A stretch of DNA of 31,622 nt from contig CAKOYA010000014.1 of the NCBI GenBank assembly GCA_934130325.1, forward strand, positions 1-31,622. The letters are read 5' to 3'. The notes below the pieces were generated by a model. The model did not search any database and was not told the origin of the DNA. It worked only from the letters and a program-made list of their open reading frames with translations. Source of the DNA: an uncultured Clostridia bacterium (GTDB lineage: Bacteria > Bacillota > Clostridia > TANB77 > CAG-465). This document shows positions 18,856 through 24,843 of this stretch, one piece after another; positions within the stretch are counted from its first letter, which is position 1, and every line of letters starts with the position of its first letter. Position numbers and translations under genes: made by a program.

Positions 18856-19608
18856 ATGTTAAAAAATGCATTGTATTTGATTGACACAAACACCTTAGGT
18901 CTGATAGTTACTTTGTTTACAGTAACTATCAATAACAATAATAACCTAATTTTAAGGTATGTGAAGGAACTGGGAAGTTTAGACTGCATTAATGGATTTA
19001 TAGATAATTCATTATTGGCTATAACTCAAACTGAAGCATGTAATTCTGATATAAATTACGTTGTATCAATACATAAAGGTAAAAGCGTATTGGCGTATGA
19101 TATAGAAGAACCAGAATTAATTGGGAAAAAAATAAATATTATTGGAAAAAACATGAATGTGAAAAAGGCAAGGAAATTGCCTGTGACTTCAAATCCTTAT
19201 GCCATTTCTGCAGTAATTGGAAATGCAAATATTCAGTCGGAAAATGATATTTATTCAATTATAATGGGAAATAAGTATGGGATTACTGGTATATATGAAT
19301 TTAAAGGTGAGGAATTTAACCTCGAAAATCTCCCAAAAGAAATGGATGAAAGATTTATTAACTTAGGTATTAATAAATTTTCTAAAACTTGGCAGTTGAA
19401 GATGCTTAACAATATGGACGAGTTTTTTATTAATGAAAATGAATTATTAATTCCAACGGTTAACGGGGAGTGGAAGCATGAATATATAGAAGGTGTATCT
19501 TTTCCTTATATGAAATATTTTTCCAAAATTCCAAGCAAAACTGAATGGAAGAGTTTTCTTAAACTCCCGTTAAAACTCCTAAGTTCAACACTCAGGGATG
19601 CAAGTTAA
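18856..19608 (+). CDS. Unknown 250-residue protein from a strong promoter
   Basis: The gene has a perfect consensus promoter, a consensus AAGGAGGT ribosome binding site (18842-18849) and a terminator, so it should be well expressed. I do not recognise the family. The N-terminus (about 5-35) is hydrophobic, with an Asn run (INNNNNLIL). The rest is a mixed alpha/beta, probably cytoplasmic protein with a basic stretch (GKNMNVKKARKLPVTSNPY) in the middle and an amphipathic, Lys-rich C-terminus. Codons 17-25 contain a perfect 10-bp inverted repeat, and flanking TTAGGT/ACCTAA can extend it. The structure may affect early translation, or the true start may be further down, although no other good ribosome binding site is seen. 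It is less AT-rich than the NRPS region. Confidence 0.7.
   Translation: MLKNALYLIDTNTLGLIVTLFTVTINNNNNLILRYVKELGSLDCINGFIDNSLLAITQTEACNSDINYVVSIHKGKSVLAYDIEEPELIGKKINIIGKNMNVKKARKLPVTSNPYAISAVIGNANIQSENDIYSIIMGNKYGITGIYEFKGEEFNLENLPKEMDERFINLGINKFSKTWQLKMLNNMDEFFINENELLIPTVNGEWKHEYIEGVSFPYMKYFSKIPSKTEWKSFLKLPLKLLSSTLRDAS
18903..18930 (+). repeat. Perfect 10-bp hairpin inside the start of the unknown gene
   Basis: GATAGTTACT, an 8-nt loop, then AGTAACTATC. Outer arms TTAGGT (18895-18900) and ACCTAA (18944-18949) could extend the structure. No T-run follows, so it is not a terminator. Confidence 0.5.
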
Positions 19609-19618
19609 ATAAATAAAA

Positions 19619-19662
19619 ATATACTCCATATTAAATTAATTTTAATTGGGGTATGTTTTTTA
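19619..19662 (+). terminator. Rho-independent terminator
   Basis: ATACTCC (19621-19627) pairs with GGGGTAT (19648-19654) with one G-T pair, flanked by further A-T pairs and a T-run. It ends the 250-residue protein unit. Confidence 0.7.
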
Positions 19663-19731
19663 AAGTTTATAATTAAATCAACTGAGAAAAAAATAAATAT
19701 TAAAAAATGAAAAAATTTTTTTAAAAAAGAG

Positions 19732-19760
19732 TTGACATAAATTAAGTTGCGTGATATAAT
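19732..19760 (+). promoter_or_regulatory. Perfect consensus sigma-A promoter of the small-peptide RNA
   Basis: TTGACA (19732-19737), 17 bases, TATAAT (19755-19760), with the TTGACATAA extension. Transcription should start near 19768. Confidence 0.9.
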
Positions 19761-19774
19761 GTAAATGTAGTTAA

Positions 19775-19803
19775 GCACTAGTGCATATTTTAATTAAAAT
19801 ATG
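19775..19803. repeat. Two abutting perfect palindromes in the small-RNA leader
   Basis: GCACTAGTGC (19775-19784) shares its last base with a perfect 20-bp AT palindrome (19784-19803). They lie just after the expected transcription start, where a repressor could bind or two hairpins could form. Confidence 0.5.
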
Positions 19804-19842
19804 TAGTCGAAACTATAATATTATTATGAAGGAGTGTTGATT

Positions 19843-19914
19843 ATGGCTAAGAACAGTAATTTTAATGTTATTATTTTTAATTATTTGTTGCGGCGGTTAA
19901 TTCGGTTAAATTGA
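19843..19914 (+). CDS. 23-residue small ORF with three in-frame CGG codons
   Basis: ATG at 19843 lies 8 nt after AAGGAG (19829-19834). The zero-frame peptide begins MAKNSNFNVII, ends YLLRRLIRLN and stops at TGA 19912. Three codons are CGG (19891, 19894, 19903), which is striking because CGG is almost absent from the other genes here except at +1 frameshift sites. A +1 shift at the first CGG gives GGC-GGT-TAA and a peptide ending LLGG. Shifts at the second or third give GGT-TAA. Each CGG is thus backed by a prompt +1-frame stop, partly because CGGTTAA is repeated. The ORF may be a leader or sensor peptide for CGG decoding (inference), or a small bioactive peptide. It is too short to assign by family. 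Confidence 0.5.
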   Translation: MAKNSNFNVIIFNYLLRRLIRLN

Positions 19915-20035
19915 AAGTGAGGTTTAAGGCATGACCATTAAAACCTACATTTATGGGTACACATAGCTTTTTGCTTTTGTGGTGTATTTGATTCAGATTA
20001 TTTAATGTGTGATGTATTGTAGTTATGTAAAAATT

Positions 20036-20067
20036 GACCTGGGATAATTTTCCTGGGTCTTTTTTTG
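20036..20067 (+). terminator. Rho-independent terminator of the small RNA
   Basis: GACCTGGG pairs with CCTGGGTC (two G-T pairs) around an 8-nt loop, then T8. Confidence 0.85.
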
Positions 20068-20073
20068 TGTGTT

Positions 20074-20111
20074 ATAAAAAAGAAAACCTAGCATTATATG
20101 CTAGATTTTCT
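20074..20111 (-). terminator. Rho-independent terminator of the Gre-like gene
   Basis: On the minus strand AGAAAATCTAGCA (20111-20099) pairs with TGCTAGGTTTTCT (20093-20081) with one G-T pair; a T-run follows. It overlaps the 3' end region of the Gre-like gene unit. Confidence 0.8.
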
Positions 20112-20118
20112 GTATAAA

Positions 20119-20490
20119 TTACTCAATTGCAATTATAGTGTAATTTTGGTTGAGCAATTTCACCTCGTCATCGACCGTAAGCCCGAGAATTGCTTGCGCC
20201 ATTGTAGAGTTCAAGGTACAGAAAAATGTACCATTTCGCACATCTGCGACATTTGTTATAGAGATTTTTATAATCTCATCTGTATCATTGCTTTTTAATG
20301 TTGCGGATGATCCGAATTCAATTATTTTATCTTGTTCAGCAGCATCAATCTTGAATCGAAGTTCGTTGACTTCTTTCTTAATCTCCTTGTAAAGATCAAA
20401 ACTGACATCGTTGAACATAGCCCTTTCAAGCCGTCTAACAGCATCTTGATGCTGTTCCTTTAGTTCTTTCAATTCTTTTACTGTTGCCAT
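20119..20490 (-). CDS. Short GreA/GreB-family protein
   Basis: 123 residues from the ATG at 20490, chosen because AGGAGG (minus strand, 20499-20504) lies 8 nt upstream; the open frame extends further up without a start signal. Residues 4-58 form a charged coiled coil, shorter than the 75 or so of GreA. Residues 59-123 match the GreA C-terminal FKBP-like domain: IEFGSSATLK, then STMAQAILGLTVDDEVKLLN for GreA's SPxGKALLGKKxGDEVE. GreA proteins, about 158 residues, reach into the RNA polymerase secondary channel and stimulate transcript cleavage. The short coil suggests a modified role. The gene is a composition outlier: 20161-20220 is 31 G/C in 60. Codon 20 is CGG (20433-20431) read as a normal triplet (VRRLERA); a shift there would destroy the conserved domain. 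Confidence 0.75.
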   Translation of the reverse strand: MATVKELKELKEQHQDAVRRLERAMFNDVSFDLYKEIKKEVNELRFKIDAAEQDKIIEFGSSATLKSNDTDEIIKISITNVADVRNGTFFCTLNSTMAQAILGLTVDDEVKLLNQNYTIIAIE

Positions 20491-20529
20491 AAAAAAATCC
20501 TCCTCTAAAACTTTATTTATTAAGTTATT

Positions 20530-20551
20530 TACATTCTTAATATAGAATGTA
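20530..20551. repeat. 8-bp-arm inverted repeat in the Gre-like gene leader
   Basis: TACATTCT, a 6-base centre, then AGAATGTA. It lies between the promoter and the ribosome binding site and is a candidate operator or leader hairpin. Confidence 0.4.
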
Positions 20552-20572
20552 TAAGACAACTAATATACATAA

Positions 20573-20601
20573 ATTATATCACTTAATAATATATATGTCA
20601 A
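20573..20601 (-). promoter_or_regulatory. Perfect consensus sigma-A promoter of the Gre-like gene
   Basis: On the minus strand TTGACA (20596-20601), 17 bases, TATAAT (20573-20578), again with TTGACATA. Confidence 0.88.
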
Positions 20602-20638
20602 CTAAAAATATAATGAATAATATAATTCACGTGATTTA

Positions 20639-20667
20639 TTGATAAAATTTTTTAAAAATGTTATAAT
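20639..20667 (+). promoter_or_regulatory. Sigma-A promoter of the small membrane protein
   Basis: TTGATA (20639-20644), 17 bases, TATAAT (20662-20667). The ATG follows at 20683 behind GGTGA. Confidence 0.7.
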
Positions 20668-20682
20668 AAATTTGGTGATTAT

Positions 20683-20910
20683 ATGTATGCTTTGCAAAAA
20701 TTTTTCAATTATATTACATTAATTATGGCTATATTAACTGTTGGCGTGAGTATCTATGGAATAGTACAACATCAGAAAATGCTATTACCTTTAATATTAC
20801 TCATTTTAACGTTTGTATTAAATTCCATAAGCAAGATATATAATGAAAAAAACATTAATTTAACAAAAGAAGATAAAGAATTTTTAAATATAACTGATAA
20901 AAAGAGATAA
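20683..20910 (+). CDS. Small two-helix membrane protein
   Basis: 75 residues with two hydrophobic segments, about 9-27 and 33-52, and a charged C-terminal tail (KIYNEKNINLTKEDKEFL). A modest ribosome binding site (GGTGA) and a good promoter precede it. The promoter leaves a very short leader. It sits 72 nt upstream of der, which has its own promoter, so any co-transcription would be partial. No family is recognised; the size and layout resemble unnamed two-TM proteins often found beside der in clostridial genomes (inference). Confidence 0.65.
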   Translation: MYALQKFFNYITLIMAILTVGVSIYGIVQHQKMLLPLILLILTFVLNSISKIYNEKNINLTKEDKEFLNITDKKR

Positions 20911-20916
20911 ATAATT

Positions 20917-20945
20917 TTGACAATTAGTTAAAAAAATGGTAAAAT
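20917..20945 (+). promoter_or_regulatory. Sigma-A promoter of the der-plsY-ppaC operon
   Basis: TTGACA (20917-20922), 17 bases, TAAAAT (20940-20945). Confidence 0.75.
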
Positions 20946-20982
20946 AATACATATTAAATATGTAAAATTAAGGAGGTGCAAA

Positions 20983-22305
20983 ATGCCTAAAAAAGTAGTT
21001 GCTATTGTTGGAAGACCAAATGTTGGTAAATCAACATTTTTTAATGTACTTGCAGGTGAAAAGATTTCAATTATAAAAGATACGCCGGGGGTCACTCGTG
21101 ATAGAATATACGCTGACTGCGAATGGCGAGGAACAAAATTTCAGATAATTGACACAGGTGGTATTGAACCTGTATCAGACGATATAATTTTAAAGCAAAT
21201 GAGAAGGCAAGCAGAGCTTGCAATGGATATTGCAGATGTTATAGTATTTATAACAGATGTTAAATCAGGAGTAACACAATCTGATGAAGAAGTTGCACAA
21301 ATGTTAAGACGTACTAAGAAACCAATTATATTAGTTTGCAATAAGTGTGATAGGGTGGGAAGTATGCCACCTGAGGTTTATGAATTTTATAATTTAGGAC
21401 TAGGGGAACCATATGCGATTTCTGCAGGTAAAAAACTTGGAATAGGTGAAGTACTAGATGCAATATATGAAAAATTTGATAGTGTAGAAAACGAGATTGA
21501 AGATAATGAAACAATAAAAGTTGCCATAATAGGTAAACCTAATGCTGGAAAATCTTCTCTTGTTAATAAAATATTAAATGAAGAAAGGGTAATTGTATCA
21601 GATATTGCAGGTACCACTAGGGATGCGATAGATTCGTATTTTAAAAATAGTTACGGAAAGTATATATTTATAGATACCGCTGGAATAAGAAGAAAAAATA
21701 AGGTATATGATAAGTTAGAACAATATTCCGTTATAAAGGCTAAGGCTGCAATTGAAAGAGCAGATGTATGTTTAATTATGATTGATGCCAAAGAAGGAGT
21801 AACAGAACAAGATGAAAAAATTGCAGGTCTTGCTCATGAAGCTGGTAAAGGAGTAATTATAATAATAAATAAATGGGATTTGATAGAAAAAGAAAACCAT
21901 ACTTTGGAAATGTATAAAAAGCAAGTGTATAGTAAATTATCATACTTATCATATGCACCTATATTGTTTATATCTGCTATGTCTGGACAAAGAGTAAATA
22001 AAATATTTGAGCTTGTAAATGAGGTAAATGAAAATAATAAATTAAGAGTACCAACCGGTCTTTTAAATGATACTTTATCCCAGGCCATTGCGATAACACA
22101 ACCACCTTCTGATAAAGGAAAAAGATTAAAGGTATATTATATGACACAAGTAAGTATAGCTCCACCAACTTTTGTTATTTTTGTTAACTCAAAGGAATTA
22201 ATGCATTTTTCATACGTAAGATATATTGAGAATCATTTAAGAAAGCAATTTAATTTTAAAGGTACTCCAATTCATATGATAATACGAGAAAGAAAAGAAA
22301 AATAG
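20983..22305 (+). CDS. der: GTPase Der (EngA), 50S ribosome assembly
   Basis: 440 residues with two tandem GTPase domains and a C-terminal KH-like domain, the arrangement unique to Der/EngA. The first G domain has GRPNVGKST near the N-terminus, DTGG and NKCD. The second has GKPNAGKSS, DTAG and NKWD. The KH-like domain covers about 350-440. Length is normal for the family. Der binds the 50S subunit and is needed for its maturation in most bacteria. AAGGAGGTG precedes the ATG. The stop is 12 nt before plsY, so the genes form an operon, as der and plsY do in many Firmicutes. No in-frame CGG is present. Confidence 0.97.
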   Translation: MPKKVVAIVGRPNVGKSTFFNVLAGEKISIIKDTPGVTRDRIYADCEWRGTKFQIIDTGGIEPVSDDIILKQMRRQAELAMDIADVIVFITDVKSGVTQSDEEVAQMLRRTKKPIILVCNKCDRVGSMPPEVYEFYNLGLGEPYAISAGKKLGIGEVLDAIYEKFDSVENEIEDNETIKVAIIGKPNAGKSSLVNKILNEERVIVSDIAGTTRDAIDSYFKNSYGKYIFIDTAGIRRKNKVYDKLEQYSVIKAKAAIERADVCLIMIDAKEGVTEQDEKIAGLAHEAGKGVIIIINKWDLIEKENHTLEMYKKQVYSKLSYLSYAPILFISAMSGQRVNKIFELVNEVNENNKLRVPTGLLNDTLSQAIAITQPPSDKGKRLKVYYMTQVSIAPPTFVIFVNSKELMHFSYVRYIENHLRKQFNFKGTPIHMIIRERKEK

Positions 22306-22317
22306 GGGGGATTTTTT

Positions 22318-22918
22318 ATGAATTTATACACAGTTACAATTTTTTTGATAACCTATTTTATTTGTAGTATTAATCCTGCGATTATTATTTGTAAGAAAAA
22401 GACTGGTGAAGATATACGTAAACTTGGAAGTGGAAATGCTGGAACTTCAAATGCAATGAGAGTTTTAGGAAAACCTCTTGGAACGCTAGTAATTATTCTT
22501 GATATTTTAAAAGTATTAATAAGTTTTTCAGTTATAACCTTTATTGGCAAAATATTTAAAGCTGATACTGATATAACATTAAAATCCATATTTATAGTGG
22601 CATCTGTTATTGGACATTGTTTTCCAATATATTATGGATTTAAAGGTGGAAAAGGAGTAATTGTTGGAATAACTGCAGCTATAATGATTGATAAAAAAAT
22701 AGCACTTGTTTGTATAATAGTTGGTGCAATTGTAATATTGATAACTAGAATGGTTGCTATGGGAACATTAAGTGGTCTTCGGACTTTATGTTATAATGAC
22801 ACTGGTGATGATGCCTAATTATATAGTACCAATATTAATAGCGTCTGCTATAGTAATGTATAAACATAGAGCAAATATTCAAAGAATGATTGCAAAGCAA
22901 GAAGAAAAATTGTGGTAA
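22318..22918 (+). CDS. plsY: Glycerol-3-phosphate acyltransferase PlsY, interrupted by one CGGN +1 site
   Basis: PlsY transfers the acyl group of acyl-phosphate to glycerol-3-phosphate, the first membrane step in phospholipid synthesis. It is a multi-pass protein with LGSGNAGTSNAMRVLGK and GHCFPIYYGFKGGKG, both conserved active-site loops. The zero frame runs to a stop at 22818 with a nonsense tail (RTLCYNDTGDDA). Skipping the C at 22780 (codon 155, CTT-C-GGA) continues GLYVIMTLVMMPNY, a last membrane segment and a Lys-rich tail, ending at TAA 22916-22918. The restored 199 residues are the normal PlsY length. Twelve nt after der and 15 nt before ppaC, it is in the middle of an operon, and its function is normally essential, so true loss is unlikely. 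Confidence 0.9.
22780..22783 (+). other. CGGN +1 frameshift site 1 (plsY)
   Basis: Zero frame CTT-CGG-ACT; skipping C gives CTT-GGA-CTT (Leu-Gly-Leu). The C lies exactly at a codon boundary, codon 155. Confidence 0.8.
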
Positions 22919-22933
22919 AAGGAGATAGAAAAA

Positions 22934-23861
22934 ATGGAAGAAATATTGATTTTTGGACATAAGAGTCCTGATACAGATACCGTTACATCAGCTATTGTAA
23001 TGGCAGAATTTGAAAAAAAATTAGGAAATAGTGCTAAGGCATGTGTGCTTGGAAAATTAAATAAGGAAACTAAATTTATATTTGACTATTTAGGTATAAA
23101 TGAGCCAGAATATTTGGAAAAAGTAGAAGATGGTCAGCAAGTTATCTTAGTGGACCATAATGAATATGCACAAAGCGTTGACGGTATTGAACAAGCTAAA
23201 ATATTAAAAGTTATTGATCATCATAGAATATGTGGGATAAAAACAGCAGAACCTCTATATTATAGAGCAGAACCTGTTCGGATGTACAGCAACAATTTTG
23301 TATAAAATGTATAAAGAATATGGCTTTGAAATTGATGAAAAAATTGCTGTTTTGATGCTATCAGCAATTATATCTGATACTTTACTTTTTAAGTCTCCAA
23401 CATGTACTGATGAAGATAGGAAGGCTGCAGAACAGTTAAGTAAAATTGTTTACCCTAGAATTTTAAATGTAGAAGAGTATGGATTAGAGATGTTAAAAGC
23501 TGGAACAGATCTTTCAGACTTAACAGCAGCAGAATTAATAAAATTAGATGCAAAAGAAGTTACAATTGGAAATTACAAAACTATAATAGCACAAGTTAAT
23601 ACAGCAAGTATTACAGAAATGTTAAATAGAAAAAGTGAAATTGAAGAGGTAATAAAAAAATCTGTTGAAGAAAATGGTTTAGACTTATTTTTCTTTGCTA
23701 TTACTGATATAATCAATTCTAATTCACAAGTTATTGCGTTTGGAAAAACAGAACTTGTTGAAAAATCATATGGTGTTAAATTAGAAAATAATACAGCATT
23801 ATTAAAAGGAATTGTATCACGTAAAAAGCAGATAATACCAGTACTAACAGAAAACGTGTAG
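22934..23861 (+). CDS. ppaC: Manganese-dependent inorganic pyrophosphatase (family II), interrupted by one CGGN +1 site
   Basis: PpaC hydrolyses pyrophosphate to phosphate and pulls biosynthesis forward. Metal ligands are in place: GHKSPDTDT (His9, Asp13, Asp15), VDHNE (Asp74-His75) and VIDHHRICG (Asp95, His96, His97). The C-terminal domain has SRKKQ, which binds substrate. The frame breaks at codon 116: CGG at 23279-23281 after EPV. Skipping the C gives EPVGCTATILYKMYKEYG, the conserved text of the family, and reading continues to the stop at 23861. The restored protein is 308 residues, the normal length. AAAGGAGAT precedes the ATG. It is the last gene of the der-plsY operon. Without the shift neither half could be active. 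Confidence 0.92.
23279..23282 (+). other. CGGN +1 frameshift site 2 (ppaC)
   Basis: Zero frame GTT-CGG-ATG; skipping C gives GTT-GGA-TGT (Val-Gly-Cys), in the conserved EPVGCT segment. Confidence 0.85.
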
Positions 23862-23873
23862 TTAATATAGGAA

Positions 23874-23910
23874 AATCAAGTTAGGGTCCTACTTGTACTC
23901 TAACTTGATT
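23874..23910. terminator. Bidirectional hairpin between ppaC and vanW
   Basis: AATCAAGTTAG pairs with CTAACTTGATT (11 bp). T-rich flanks are short on both sides. The stem overlaps the last codons of the reconstructed vanW. Confidence 0.55.
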
Positions 23911-24628
23911 AATTTTATATTAACATCCGTATTTGTATTTGATGCATCTATTCTTATATCACTTCCGAGAATTATTTATAAACTTAAAATCTAGAGAACC
24001 ATAGTATATTGTTGCATCTTTATCTTTTGGTACATAATATACACGTCTACTATGCGGATGTCTTTCTGTTACTTGCAATCCTGCTATTAAAACACTATTG
24101 TATAATGTGCTACTTATTTGGCACATGCCTCCACCAGCAACTTTTATTTTATTACCATTAGTATCAAAGCCCACTGCTTCTTTGTATCCATGAGATGAGT
24201 CCATGGGACCTATAGTATTGTTAAAAGAGAATTCTTCATTTGCTTTTACAACTTTTCCATTAAGTGCAGAAATGGCTAAACCTATATTATATACCCTGTT
24301 TTCATCCTTGTCATAAAGAGTAGAAGTAAATGTTGCAATTTCAGTTTCAATAGGCTTTTTTTCTTCTTTTATTTCATTTAATTTCTCATCATTTATATTC
24401 ATTTGATTATTAAAATCAGTATTGCTAGAATTTGTAGTATCAGTATTTTCTTTTGAATCTGTATCAGAATTATTAATAGTATTATTATCTTCTGCTTTAG
24501 ATGCATTTTCTAGGAAATTTTTATTTGAAGAAGTTATTGTATATACTACATATATTATTATTACTAATATAACTAAGATGATGAATGATAATATAATTTT
24601 TTCTCCGCTTTGAAGTTTCAGTTTTCAT
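23889..24628 (-). CDS. VanW-family membrane-anchored protein, interrupted by two CGGN +1 sites
   Basis: The ATG at 24628 follows AAAGGAG. Zero-frame reading from it ends quickly. Skipping the C at 24607 (codon 8, after MKTETSK) opens a frame with a membrane helix (KIILSFIILVILVIIIYVVY), a Ser/Thr/Asn/Asp-rich spacer and the VanW domain (ISALNGKVVKANEEFSFNN, KVAGGGMCQISSTLYN, ERHPHSRRV, DFKFINN). At 23967 a second C-GGA occurs; skipping it replaces SRK-stop by SGSDIRIDASNTNTDVNIK, the usual end of the VanW fold, with a stop at 23889. The restored protein has 245 residues and one N-terminal anchor, outside face VanW. VanW domains occur in glycopeptide-resistance loci and in many cell-envelope proteins; their activity is not established. 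It stands alone, divergent from the ClpX-like gene. Confidence 0.85.
23964..23967 (-). other. CGGN +1 frameshift site 4 (vanW C-terminus)
   Basis: Zero frame TCT-CGG-AAG-TGA; skipping C gives TCT-GGA-AGT (Ser-Gly-Ser). Confidence 0.75.
24604..24607 (-). other. CGGN +1 frameshift site 3 (vanW N-terminus)
   Basis: Zero frame AAG-CGG-AGA; skipping C gives AAG-GGA-GAA (Lys-Gly-Glu), after only seven codons, joining the ribosome binding site and start to the membrane helix. Confidence 0.8.
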
Positions 24629-24755
24629 AAATGTTCTCCTTTGAATATTATACAATTATTTTGTGTAATTTTTATAAAAATATAATTATATTATTTCAAA
24701 AAATAAAATAATTAATTTAAAAAATGTTGCTTATAGTTAAAAATAAGTAAAAAAA

Positions 24756-24784
24756 TTGACATAAAAATAATAAAATGGTATAAT
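24756..24784 (+). promoter_or_regulatory. Perfect consensus sigma-A promoter of the ClpX-like gene
   Basis: TTGACA (24756-24761), 17 bases, TATAAT (24779-24784), with the same TTGACATAA start as at 18752 and 19732. Confidence 0.9.
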
Positions 24785-24843
24785 TGTGCAGTAAGATATT
24801 AAACATATAATCTTGTAGTATAATTATTTAAGGAGGAATTTTT

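Larger units (their letters stand above)
19768..20067 (+). ncRNA. About 300-nt stand-alone transcript carrying a small ORF (possible dual-function RNA)
   Basis: It is bounded by a perfect promoter (19732-19760) and a strong terminator (20036-20067). The leader holds two abutting palindromes. A 23-codon ORF with a good ribosome binding site follows at 19843. The 120 nt after that ORF can fold: AGGTTTAA near 19920 opposes TTAAAACCT near 19938, and TACACA near 19959 opposes TGTGGTGTA near 19978. A second tiny frame (ATG at 19931, 11 residues, MTIKTYIYGYT) has only a weak ribosome binding site. No larger gene follows; the next gene is convergent. I do not recognise a known RNA family. Confidence 0.5.
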
